From the NCBI GenBank assembly GCA_031274855.1, contig JAISPO010000019.1, positions 1-17,782 on the forward strand: a DNA stretch of 17,782 bases. The letters are read 5' to 3'. A program made the translations under genes and the position numbers. Under the pieces are notes generated by a model. That model saw only the letters and a program-made list of their open reading frames with translations. It was not told the DNA's origin and did no database searches. This document shows, one piece after another, positions 7,232-14,537 of the stretch. The first letter of the stretch is position 1. Every line of letters begins with the position of its first letter. The DNA comes from Zoogloeaceae bacterium. GTDB lineage: Bacteria > Pseudomonadota > Gammaproteobacteria > Burkholderiales > Rhodocyclaceae.

Positions 7232-8821
7232 ATGCAACCCACTCAAAAATATCTCCCTGCCGTCTTTTATCTACTCGCCGCCGCCGTCGTTCTGGGCTTG
7301 GGCATAGACGCGGCGACGGGCTTGACGGGCAAAGATGAATATCTGCTTGGGCTGCGCATACCGCTGGAAATGATGCAGGGAGATCACTGGTGGGTGCCCT
7401 TCATTGATGGCGTGCCGCGCTTGAAGAAGCCGCCGATGTTGTACTGGCTGGGGCGGGGCAGTTTTGAAATTTTCGGGCCGTCGCTGCTGGCGGCGCGGGC
7501 TATCACGGTCGCCTTTGCCTTGTTGCTGCTCGGCTGTACCGCTTGGTTGGGACGGTATCTGACGGGCCGCTGGCAAACCGGATTGCTGGCCGCTGCCGTG
7601 TTGCTGGGCATGAGCGGCATGGCTTCCGAATCGCGCCGCTTGATGCTCGATGTGCCAGTGGCGGCGCTGTCGGTGACAGCGTTGTGTTGCTATCTGTCTT
7701 GGCTGGATCGTCCGCGCATCACGGCACTATTGGGGACAGCCGCATGTCTGTGCGCCGCCCTGCTGACCAAAGGCCCGATTGCCTTTGTCGCCTGCGGCGG
7801 CGGCCTGCTGGCGCTGTGGGCGACGCGGCGCGAAACGCTGCTTGCTCTCCGGCAACGCTGGTGGGCGCATCTCGTCATGCTTGGGTTGGCGCTGGCGCTG
7901 CCGGTGTTCTGGTACTTGCAGGTGCGCGCGCTCTACGGCGCGGAACTGGCGCAGGCCGCGCAGGATGAAATGGAGGCGCGGCAGATCGGTCTTTCCGCCG
8001 ATGCCCTGATCGGCATTATCACCATCGCGCTGCCCTGGCCGTTTGTGGCCTTCGCAGGGCTTTGGTCTTTGCGCCGCGAGGCGAACACGCGCTTTGCCGC
8101 CGTCTGGCTGCTGGCAACACTCGTGCCGTTTTTCTTCATCCGCAGCTTCGACCGCTACTTGATCGGCTCGCTGCCCGCGCTGGCGCTGCTGGCGGCCTTC
8201 GCGCTCAAAGCCGGTAAAGACGCCCTCTGGGCCAAACGCTTGGGCAGCCTGTTGATGGCGCTACCGGCAGCGATATTGGCGCTCCTGCTCTGGCGCTGGC
8301 AACTCGGCGGCTGGTGCTTGCTGTCGCTGGTCTGGCTCGGTTTTGTTTTCGTCTGGTGGCGGCGCGCGTCCAACGCCGTTAGTCTCGCCGCCACTGCGGC
8401 GCTGCTGTGGGCCATAGGCTGGGGCGTCGCCTTTCCCGCGCTCGGCGTCAATAGCGTGCCGCCAGCCGTCATTGAACTGGCGCATGATAAATCGGTGATC
8501 CTGTTCGACGGCCCGCAACCGGCCCTGCTGCCCATTCTCGAAAAGCGTCCGCTGCGCCAAACCAGTCAACTCGCCCTGCCCATCGAAGCAGGTACGCTGA
8601 TGATGGTACGCGCTGAAGATCGCGCCGCGCTCGATGCGCAACTGGCCGCGCTCAATCTCAAAGCCACTTTGCGGCTCGAATACCAGTCGCTGACTTCGGC
8701 AGGTTCCGGCATCCGTTTTGCCAAGTCTGGCGCGACGGCCGGGGACTGGCGTCGGGCTTGGGATGAACGCAGCCCCGCGCCGCTGATGTCGACCGTGCAA
8801 GCGCTGGAGGTATTGCCGTGA
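7232..8821 (+). CDS. ArnT-like GT83/PMT-family glycosyltransferase (second copy)
   Basis: This integral membrane protein of 529 residues is built like ArnT: a first helix (about 8-27), then a periplasmic loop with GKDEYLLGLRIPLEM (33-47) and acidic D35/E36, RLKKPPMLYW (63-72), and a further acidic residue D140 in RRLMLDVP. Many hydrophobic segments run to about residue 400, then a soluble C-terminal part. GT83 enzymes move a sugar from a polyprenyl phosphate to a lipid or glycan on the periplasmic side. The sequence diverges from the arnT in this window (KDEY versus PDEGRYAEIPREM), so another sugar or acceptor is likely. I prefer the ATG at 7232. A GTG at 7217 would add five residues, and the only GGAG lies 14 bases before the ATG, so the start is uncertain. 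It ends in a GTGA overlap with the next gene. Confidence 0.8.
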   Translation: MQPTQKYLPAVFYLLAAAVVLGLGIDAATGLTGKDEYLLGLRIPLEMMQGDHWWVPFIDGVPRLKKPPMLYWLGRGSFEIFGPSLLAARAITVAFALLLLGCTAWLGRYLTGRWQTGLLAAAVLLGMSGMASESRRLMLDVPVAALSVTALCCYLSWLDRPRITALLGTAACLCAALLTKGPIAFVACGGGLLALWATRRETLLALRQRWWAHLVMLGLALALPVFWYLQVRALYGAELAQAAQDEMEARQIGLSADALIGIITIALPWPFVAFAGLWSLRREANTRFAAVWLLATLVPFFFIRSFDRYLIGSLPALALLAAFALKAGKDALWAKRLGSLLMALPAAILALLLWRWQLGGWCLLSLVWLGFVFVWWRRASNAVSLAATAALLWAIGWGVAFPALGVNSVPPAVIELAHDKSVILFDGPQPALLPILEKRPLRQTSQLALPIEAGTLMMVRAEDRAALDAQLAALNLKATLRLEYQSLTSAGSGIRFAKSGATAGDWRRAWDERSPAPLMSTVQALEVLP

Positions 8822-9945
8822 CCTTGAACCCTCACGTTCGCCGCTACTTGCCGCTCGCGGTATTCGCCGCCGCGCTGGCGCTGGCGTTGCCCTCGCTGCA
8901 ACCCTTGCCCGCACCGCAGTTGCAGTCAGTAGTAGCAACGCCCACCGCAGTCGCAAACACCGGCATGGAACGCCGCTTCCTCGTCAATCCCGCAGCTTCG
9001 GCGCATAGCGCCAGTCTTGCCGATCTCGGCGATAGCAAAATCGCTGCCGCCTGGTTCGCGGGCAGCCGTGAAGGCGCAGCCGATGTCAATATCGTTTTCG
9101 CCACCTTCGACGGCAAGGACTGGAACGCGCCCAAAGCCATCATGACGCGGGAGCAGGTTCAGCGCGACACCCGCCGTGTAGTACGCAAGCTCGGCAATCC
9201 GGTGTTGTGGCGCGACGCAGGCGGCCGCTTGCATCTGTGGTTTGTCAGCGTCGCTTACGGCGGCTGGGCTGGTAGCGCCCTCAATCACGCGCAGTCCGAT
9301 GATGGCGGTGCCCACTGGTCACCGGCCCGCCGCCTGATTACCTCCCCCTTCCTCAACATTTCGACACTGGTACGCGGTTCGCCGCTGCCGCTGGCCGATG
9401 GCGGCGTGGCGCTGCCGGTGTATCACGAGTTCATTGCCAAGCGCCCCGAATGGCTGCGTTTCGATGCGAACGGAAAGATTGTCGACAAGCGGCGGTTTCC
9501 TGCCAGCGCCCGCCTGTTGCAAGCGACGGCGGCAGCGATTGACGAACGCAATATCCTCGCCCTCATGCGCGACGCGGGGCCGAAGCGCCGCATTCACGCC
9601 GCCCGCAGCGCCGACAGCGGCGCAAGCTGGACACCCGCCGAAGCCACAGCTTTACCCAATCCCAATGCCGGTATCGCACTGTTACGTCTGGCCGATGGCC
9701 GCCTGCTGCTGGCCTCGAATCCCGCGGAAGGCGGGCGTAATCTGCTGGCCTTGCAGGTGTCGTCCGATCAGGGGCAGACCTGGTCGCCGCCGCAATTCAT
9801 CGAGCGCGGCGCTGATGAGGATGAATACTCCTATCCGATTTTGCTGCAAGACGAAACCAGCATGATTCATCTGGCCTACACCTGGAAGCGCCAGACGATT
9901 GCTCACTTGCGCTTCGCGCCAGCGGCGCTGGAGGTGGCGAAATGA
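8818..9945 (+). CDS. Sialidase-fold (BNR/Asp-box) protein, probably membrane-anchored periplasmic
   Basis: The 375-residue protein has a hydrophobic N-terminal segment (about 10-27) after a basic start, which suggests a signal anchor or signal peptide. The rest reads as a beta-propeller with three clear Asp boxes (S-x-D-x-G-x-x-W): S160-W167, S264-W271 and S315-W322. AAAWFAGSREGAADVNI (76-92) and GNPVLWRD (126-133) are typical of BNR_2-type exo-sialidase-like proteins. I cannot confirm the catalytic arginine triad, and a canonical F/YRIP motif is not seen, so sialidase activity is not claimed. It may cleave or simply bind a surface glycan. The start is GTG at 8818, with GGAGG 7 bases upstream, overlapping the GT83 stop (GTGA). 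The next gene overlaps its stop. Its place between glycosyltransferase genes implies a role in the same glycan pathway. Confidence 0.72.
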   Translation: MTLNPHVRRYLPLAVFAAALALALPSLQPLPAPQLQSVVATPTAVANTGMERRFLVNPAASAHSASLADLGDSKIAAAWFAGSREGAADVNIVFATFDGKDWNAPKAIMTREQVQRDTRRVVRKLGNPVLWRDAGGRLHLWFVSVAYGGWAGSALNHAQSDDGGAHWSPARRLITSPFLNISTLVRGSPLPLADGGVALPVYHEFIAKRPEWLRFDANGKIVDKRRFPASARLLQATAAAIDERNILALMRDAGPKRRIHAARSADSGASWTPAEATALPNPNAGIALLRLADGRLLLASNPAEGGRNLLALQVSSDQGQTWSPPQFIERGADEDEYSYPILLQDETSMIHLAYTWKRQTIAHLRFAPAALEVAK

Positions 9946-10364
9946 TGACCGCCTTCGACTTTTTAAGCATCACCACCATGCAATTGCTCATCCTCAGCCT
10001 TGGCTCACTTGCCGCCAAGAAGCCCTTGCTCACCGCCTTTTCCCGCGACTGGCGAGCGCCGGGGCTGATCGCCGCCTTCGGTGTATTGTTCTATCCGCTC
10101 GCGCTGGGCGCGGGCGATTTCGACCCCTACCGGCTCGGCTACCAGCCCGCCCTGCTGCTAACCGTATTGGCCTTGCCCGCGCTTTATCTCTGGTGGCGCG
10201 GGCAGGCGCTCTGGCTCTGGCTGCTGACGATTGACCTGCTCGCCTTCGCCCTTGGTCTGCTCGAATCGGTCAATTTCTGGGACTATTTGATCGACCCGCT
10301 GCTGACCATCGCCTGCATAATATTGGCCATACGCAACTTCATCCGCCACCGAGCCACACCATGA
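9942..10364 (+). CDS. Unrecognised small multi-pass membrane protein
   Basis: This 140-residue protein is very hydrophobic, with about four or five membrane segments (roughly 11-25, 42-57, 69-86, 88-106 and 112-132) separated by short loops, and a basic C-terminus (RNFIRHRATP). I recognise no family motif. It is certainly a gene: a GGAGG lies 7 bases before the ATG at 9942, the start overlaps the previous stop, and the stop overlaps the next ATG by 4 bases. Two consecutive ATGs (9942 and 9945) make the exact start ambiguous by one codon. Being fixed between a sialidase-fold protein and a polyprenyl-phosphate glycosyltransferase, it may help translocate or transfer the lipid-linked sugar. This is only inference from position, size and hydrophobicity. 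Confidence 0.75.
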   Translation: MMTAFDFLSITTMQLLILSLGSLAAKKPLLTAFSRDWRAPGLIAAFGVLFYPLALGAGDFDPYRLGYQPALLLTVLALPALYLWWRGQALWLWLLTIDLLAFALGLLESVNFWDYLIDPLLTIACIILAIRNFIRHRATP

Positions 10365-11323
10365 ATGAACCCGCCGCTTGCGATGTTTCCATCGTCATCC
10401 CGATTTACAACGAGGCGGAGAGCCTGCCCGATCTGGTCGCCCGCGTCGGCGATGCCATGTCGCCGAGCGGTTTTTCCTTCGAGTTGATTTGCGTCGACGA
10501 TGGCTCGAAAGACGATTCCGCCCGCATCCTCGCCGATCTCGCCAGCCGAACGCCTTGGCTGATGCCGCGTTACCTGATGCGCAACTACGGACAGACGGCG
10601 GCGCTGCAAGCCGGTTTCGACGCCGTGCGCGGCCGCTACACAGTGACGCTCGACGGCGACTTGCAAAATGATCCGCTCGACATCCCCGATCTGATTCGCA
10701 CGCTCGAAACGCGCAACGACATCAACATGATTTCGGGCTGGCGCAAGGACAGGCAGGACGCCGCCCTCAGCCGCAAAATTCCCTCGATGATCGCCAACCG
10801 CATCATCGCCCGTGTCACCGGCGTCAAGCTGCACGATTACGGCTGCGCCCTCAAAGCCTACCGCACGGAGTTGATCCGCCGCATCCGTCTCTACGGCGAA
10901 CTGCATCGCTTCATTCCGGTGCTGGCGTTCGAGGCGGGCGCGAAAATCATCGAAGTGCCGGTGCGCCATCACGCCCGCGCGCGCGGCGTCAGCAAATACG
11001 GCATCGACCGCACTTTCCGCGTCATTCTCGATCTGCTGCTGATGAAGTTCATGCTGCGCTACCTGCATCGTCCCCTGCACGCCTTCGGCGGCGCGGGCCT
11101 GTGGCTGCTGGCGCCGGGCGGTGTCATCTGCGCTTACATGGCGATGCTCAAGCTCTTCGGCGAGTCGATAGGCGGACGTCCCCTGCTGCTGCTCGGCATC
11201 ATGCTGGTGTTAATGGGCGTGCAACTGATCGGTCTCGGCCTGCTCGGCGAAATTCTCATCCGCATTTATCACGAACCGGAAGGCCGCGCTCAATACCGGC
11301 TGAGGCCACCGCCGGAGCATTAA
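10361..11323 (+). CDS. GT2 polyprenyl-phosphate glycosyltransferase (ArnC/DPM1/GtrB-like)
   Basis: The 320-residue protein is predicted to transfer a sugar from a nucleotide donor to a polyprenyl phosphate at the inner membrane. Visible order: VSIVIPIYNEAESLPDL (9-25), CVDDGSKDDS (44-53), MRNYGQTAALQAGF (73-86), the DXD-type TLDGDLQNDP (96-105), GWRKDRQDAALSRKIPS, YGCALKAYR and GVSKYG. Two hydrophobic C-terminal helices follow (about 240-264 and 270-294), ending GLGLLGEILIRIYHE. This layout matches ArnC, DPM1 and GtrB. It is a diverged paralogue of the ArnC at 3341-4273: DLQNDP replaces DLQNPP, and CALKAY replaces CMLRAY. The sugar cannot be predicted. The start overlaps the previous stop (ATGA). 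As the GT2 partner of the second GT83 enzyme, it probably makes that enzyme's donor. Confidence 0.85.
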   Translation: MNEPAACDVSIVIPIYNEAESLPDLVARVGDAMSPSGFSFELICVDDGSKDDSARILADLASRTPWLMPRYLMRNYGQTAALQAGFDAVRGRYTVTLDGDLQNDPLDIPDLIRTLETRNDINMISGWRKDRQDAALSRKIPSMIANRIIARVTGVKLHDYGCALKAYRTELIRRIRLYGELHRFIPVLAFEAGAKIIEVPVRHHARARGVSKYGIDRTFRVILDLLLMKFMLRYLHRPLHAFGGAGLWLLAPGGVICAYMAMLKLFGESIGGRPLLLLGIMLVLMGVQLIGLGLLGEILIRIYHEPEGRAQYRLRPPPEH

Positions 11324-12241
11324 TTGAACACGCAATCCCTGCGTCTGCTGGCGAGCATCGGCCTGATTGCGCTGGTGCTCTGGCTGGTCGGGCCAACTGA
11401 AATCATGGCCGCCTTCGCGGGGGCCGACCCTTGGTGGCTGCTTGCCGGTTTTGTCTGCGCGGTCAGCGCCAGCCTGTGCGCCTCCCTGCGCTGGCATGCG
11501 CTGGCCATCTGGCTCGGCATGGACGCCTCGCGCCGTACCATGATCGTCGCCCAGTGGCGCGGCATCACCGCCAACGCGATACTGCCGGGCGGCACCCTGA
11601 GCGGCGACGCCCTGCGCGCCCTGCATCTCAACCAAGCCGGTAGCGACCTGCTGCCGGCCACTGCCAGCGTCATCCTCGACCGCCTAAGCGGGCTTTGGGT
11701 GCTGGTCACGCTATCGCTCTCGACCACCGCGCTCGCGCTTTTCTTCGGCCTGCTACCGGCGGGACGGCTGCCGGTATCGGCGCTGGCCGCCGCCCTGTTC
11801 GCCGCCACCTCGCTGCTCACGCCCTTCCTGCTCTGGCAACTTTCCGCCAGCACCCGCCGCCATTTACCGGCACGCTTCGCGGCCCTGCTCGATACCGTGC
11901 ACCAGCACCCGCGCCCCTTCCGCCAATATCTCGCGCAACTGGCCTGGTCGGGCACAGTGCAAATCGCCTGCATCCTCGCCTTCGCCTGCGGCGGCTGGGC
12001 AGTCGGCATGGCGCTGCCCTTCTGGCAATTCATCATCGTCGCCGGTCCGATTTTCATTTTCGCCACCCTGCCGGTCAGCGTCGGCGGATGGGGCACGCGG
12101 GAAGCCGCCGCCGCCCTCACCCTTGGCCTGCTCGGCGTCTCCAAAGACCTCGCCGTCGCCACCGCCGTCCTCTATGGCCTGTTCGCCACCCTGCAGGGAG
12201 TTCTGGGCGCAGTGACTTTCATCAAATCCGCCAAGCCTTGA
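11324..12241 (+). CDS. UPF0104 / LPG-synthase-TM-type membrane protein, candidate lipid flippase
   Basis: The 305-residue integral membrane protein has about seven or eight hydrophobic segments. It carries the marks of the family related to the N-terminal part of MprF and to AglD: LPGGTLSGDALRAL (87-100), ASVILDRLSGL (114-124) and LPVSVGGWGTREAAA (249-263). Members are linked to lipid translocation or surface lipid and glycan modification, but most are uncharacterised. It lacks the soluble aminoacyl-transferase half of MprF. The start is TTG at 11324, directly after the TAA of the GT2 gene. A GGAG six bases upstream (11314-11317) and no nearby ATG support this rare start. It is last in the second gene set; a 106-base gap follows. 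It may flip the lipid-linked sugar made by the preceding GT2 enzyme (inference). Confidence 0.8.
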   Translation: MNTQSLRLLASIGLIALVLWLVGPTEIMAAFAGADPWWLLAGFVCAVSASLCASLRWHALAIWLGMDASRRTMIVAQWRGITANAILPGGTLSGDALRALHLNQAGSDLLPATASVILDRLSGLWVLVTLSLSTTALALFFGLLPAGRLPVSALAAALFAATSLLTPFLLWQLSASTRRHLPARFAALLDTVHQHPRPFRQYLAQLAWSGTVQIACILAFACGGWAVGMALPFWQFIIVAGPIFIFATLPVSVGGWGTREAAAALTLGLLGVSKDLAVATAVLYGLFATLQGVLGAVTFIKSAKP

Positions 12242-12347
12242 GCCTTGCAATAAGCGGAATTGCTGGTGTTTCCCGTGGTTCTTTTCCGGCTTTCGTTGAG
12301 GCCGGCGTGATTATCTTGAGCCTATTCCCCATCCCCATTTTTCTGCC
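12242..12347. other. Intergenic region between the second glycan gene set and phoH
   Basis: This 106-base gap holds no clear terminator or sigma70 promoter. There is a weak potential hairpin of CCGGC (12286-12290) with GCCGG (12301-12305) and a pyrimidine-rich stretch just before the phoH ATG. No good Shine-Dalgarno sequence is seen. A phoH promoter probably lies here or inside the end of the preceding gene. Confidence 0.3.
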
Positions 12348-13790
12348 ATGAACACTAAAAAAACCGCCAAGCCAATCAAGCTGTTCGTCCTCGATACCAA
12401 CGTGCTGATGCACGATCCGACGAGCCTGTACCGCTTCGAGGAGCACGACATTTTCCTGCCGATGATGACGCTGGAAGAACTGGACGCCAACAAGAAAGGC
12501 GTCTCGGAGGTGGCCCGCAATGCCCGTCAGGCCAGCCGGATGCTGGACGAGATCATTTCGGGCTGCGAGCATGAAATCAAATCCGGCATCGAGCTTGCCG
12601 GAGCTTCGCGCGATCTCGCTTCGGGCCGCCTGTTCCTGCAAACCGAGGCCATGAACGGCGGCCTGCCCGCCTCGCTGCCGACTTCCTCGCAGGGCGACAA
12701 CCAGATTCTGTCGGTGCTGATGTTTTTGTCCAAGGCGTTTCCCAAGCGTCCGGTCATTCTGGTGTCGAAAGACATCAACATGCGCATCAAGGCCCGCGCC
12801 TTGGGCATGGAGGCGCAGGATTATTTCAACGACAAGGTGCTTGAAGATACCGACCTGCTTTATTCGGGCGCGCTGGAACTGCCCGCCGATTTCTGGAACA
12901 CCCACGGCAAGGACATGAAGTCGTGGAAGCAGGATAGCCGCACGCTTTACAAAATCACTGGCCCGCTCTGCCCCGACATGCTGGTCAATGAATTCGTCTA
13001 CAGCGATGATGGCGACAAGCCTTTTCAGGCCAGCGTCCGCGAACTCGCGGGCAAGAGCGCCGTGCTGTCCACACTCATCGACTACAGCCATCAGAAGAAC
13101 GCCGTCTGGGGCATTACCGCGCGCAACCGCGAGCAGGGCTTTGCCCTCAATCTGCTGATGGATTCCGATATTGATTTCGTGACCCTGCTCGGTCAGGCCG
13201 GTACGGGCAAAACGCTGTTGACGCTTGCCTCGGCGCTGACCCAGACGCTCGAAACCAAGCGTTATTCCGAAATCATCATCACCCGCGTCACCGTGCCGGT
13301 CGGCGAGGACATCGGTTTCCTGCCGGGTACCGAGGAAGAAAAAATGACGCCCTGGATGGGGGCCATCGAGGACAACCTCGACGTGCTCAACAAGCCTGCT
13401 GAAACCGGCGAGAAGGGTGGCAACTACGGCGGCAATTATGGCGGTGATTGGGGCCGCGCTGCGACCATGGATTTGATCCGTAGCCGCATCAAAATCAAGT
13501 CGCTCAACTTCATGCGCGGCCGCACGTTCATCAACAAGTTTTTGATTATCGACGAAGCGCAAAACCTGACGCCCAAGCAGATGAAAACCCTCATCACCCG
13601 CGCCGGTCCGGGCACCAAGGTTGTCTGCCTCGGCAACATCGCCCAGATCGACACACCCTATCTGACCGAAGGCAGCTCAGGCATCACTTACGCCGTCGAC
13701 CGCTTCAAGGGCTGGCCGCATTCCGGCCATATCACCCTGCAACGCGGCGAACGCTCGCGTCTGGCGGATTACGCGGCGGAGGTACTGTAG
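12348..13790 (+). CDS. phoH: PIN-PhoH fusion ATPase (PhoH2-type)
   Basis: The 480-residue cytosolic protein joins an N-terminal PIN nuclease domain to a C-terminal PhoH-type P-loop ATPase. The PIN part (about 11-170) shows FVLDTNVLMHDP (13-24) with D16, TLEELD (41-46), the GDNQIL Asp D117 and SKDINMRIKA (140-149) with D142. All PIN acidic positions therefore appear present. The ATPase has Walker A GQAGTGKT (282-289), VTVPVGEDIGFLPGTEEEKM (314-333) and Walker B FLIIDEAQNLTP (398-409). Mycobacterial PhoH2 proteins of this build act as RNA helicase and ribonuclease, so an RNA-related role is likely (established knowledge of the family, not shown here). A glycine-rich GGNYGGNYGGDWG insertion (358-370) lies between the ATPase motifs. 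The symbol names the family; E. coli phoH itself lacks the PIN domain. Transcribed towards DUF2461 (convergent). Confidence 0.88.
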   Translation: MNTKKTAKPIKLFVLDTNVLMHDPTSLYRFEEHDIFLPMMTLEELDANKKGVSEVARNARQASRMLDEIISGCEHEIKSGIELAGASRDLASGRLFLQTEAMNGGLPASLPTSSQGDNQILSVLMFLSKAFPKRPVILVSKDINMRIKARALGMEAQDYFNDKVLEDTDLLYSGALELPADFWNTHGKDMKSWKQDSRTLYKITGPLCPDMLVNEFVYSDDGDKPFQASVRELAGKSAVLSTLIDYSHQKNAVWGITARNREQGFALNLLMDSDIDFVTLLGQAGTGKTLLTLASALTQTLETKRYSEIIITRVTVPVGEDIGFLPGTEEEKMTPWMGAIEDNLDVLNKPAETGEKGGNYGGNYGGDWGRAATMDLIRSRIKIKSLNFMRGRTFINKFLIIDEAQNLTPKQMKTLITRAGPGTKVVCLGNIAQIDTPYLTEGSSGITYAVDRFKGWPHSGHITLQRGERSRLADYAAEVL

Positions 13791-13797
13791 CGATAAG

Positions 13798-13818
13798 CCC
13801 TCCCCTTCAAGGGGAGGG
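13798..13818. terminator. G/C-rich hairpin between convergent phoH and DUF2461 genes
   Basis: CCCTCCCCTT (13798-13807) and AAGGGGAGGG (13809-13818) form an almost gapless stem, realistically 8 bp with a TTCAA loop. It is followed on the plus strand by TTTGGGTGGGG. Being in the only gap between two convergent stops (13790 and 13841), it may act as a bidirectional transcription stop. The sequence with its G-rich tail (to about 13836) also resembles, from memory, a very widespread intergenic repeat in Proteobacteria. No long T-tract is present on either side. Confidence 0.55.
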
Positions 13819-13840
13819 TTTGGGTGGGGATGGGGTTCAC

Positions 13841-14515
13841 TCAATAAGCCACATTCAACGCCGAACACAGGAACTTCATCAGCGGCGCGGCGGCGGCGAA
13901 GCGGGCGCTGGCGAGTTTGACGAGCGTGGGTTTGGTGGCTTCGGCGAAGGACAGCGGGGCGAGGATGACGAAGTCCTTGTACTTGATGTCCTCAATCGCG
14001 GGGTGGTCGGCGGCATAGCCGCGTGGCGGGCGGCTGAGGCGGTCGCCGGAGAGTTCCCAGTGTTGCGTCAGCGCGCGGTCGTCGCGGGCTTTGAACCAGC
14101 GTTTGGGATCGGCGGCAATCAGGTCGCGGATGTTGCCCAGCGCATCCGGTTCGGGGTGCCAGCAACCTGCGGCAAAAAAGCAGCCGTCGGTGGCGATGTG
14201 CAGGTAGAAGCCGGGCGCGTGCACGTCCTTGCCGAGTTCGTGACGGAACTGGATGCCGATGTTGGTCTTGTAGGGCGTCTTGTCACGCGAGAAGCGGGTG
14301 TCGCGGAACACGCGCATCAGGGAGCCGCCCATCTTGCGCGGCTCGGCGCGAAAGTGCGGCGCGAATTTCGCCAGTTCCGGCTCCATCGCCGCGATGAAGT
14401 CCAGCGCCGGTTCGCGCACCAGCGCCTCGTAGCGGGGCTTGTTGGCTTCGAACCAGACGCGGTCGTTGTTGGCGGCCAGTTCGTCGAGGAAGTTGAGGGT
14501 GGCTTTGCTGAACAT
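13841..14515 (-). CDS. DUF2461 family protein (TIGR02453-like), unknown function
   Basis: The 224-residue cytosolic protein matches the DUF2461 family in layout. It has an N-terminal FSKATLNFLDELAANNDRVWFEANKPRYE (2-30), then MGGSLMRVFRDTRFSRDKTPYKTNIGI (62-88), then FYLHIATDGCFFAAGCWHP (103-121), and ends PLMKFLCSALNVAY. The RDTRFSRDKTPYKT block is the family hallmark. The biochemical role is unknown to me. A longer open frame extends to 14587, but a GGGAG lies 8 bases before the ATG at 14513-14515, the family usually begins MF-K-T, and the extra residues would overlap dnaB. An alternative ATG at 14519-14521 adds two residues. It follows dnaB by 22 bases on the same strand, so the two are probably co-transcribed. 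Confidence 0.85.
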   Translation of the reverse strand: MFSKATLNFLDELAANNDRVWFEANKPRYEALVREPALDFIAAMEPELAKFAPHFRAEPRKMGGSLMRVFRDTRFSRDKTPYKTNIGIQFRHELGKDVHAPGFYLHIATDGCFFAAGCWHPEPDALGNIRDLIAADPKRWFKARDDRALTQHWELSGDRLSRPPRGYAADHPAIEDIKYKDFVILAPLSFAEATKPTLVKLASARFAAAAPLMKFLCSALNVAY

Positions 14516-14537
14516 GGCCATTGCTCCCAATCGCGTT

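Noticed and set aside
242..12241. Recent horizontal transfer of the arn region as an island
   Set aside because: No integrase, tRNA, direct repeats or IS elements flank it, and base composition looks similar to the housekeeping genes by eye. Slight C-richness in arnD is shared with DUF1841.
12222..13562. A 446-codon open frame on the minus strand across phoH
   Set aside because: It is antisense to the PIN-PhoH gene and spans its promoter side. It has no recognisable domain and the usual mirror-frame composition.
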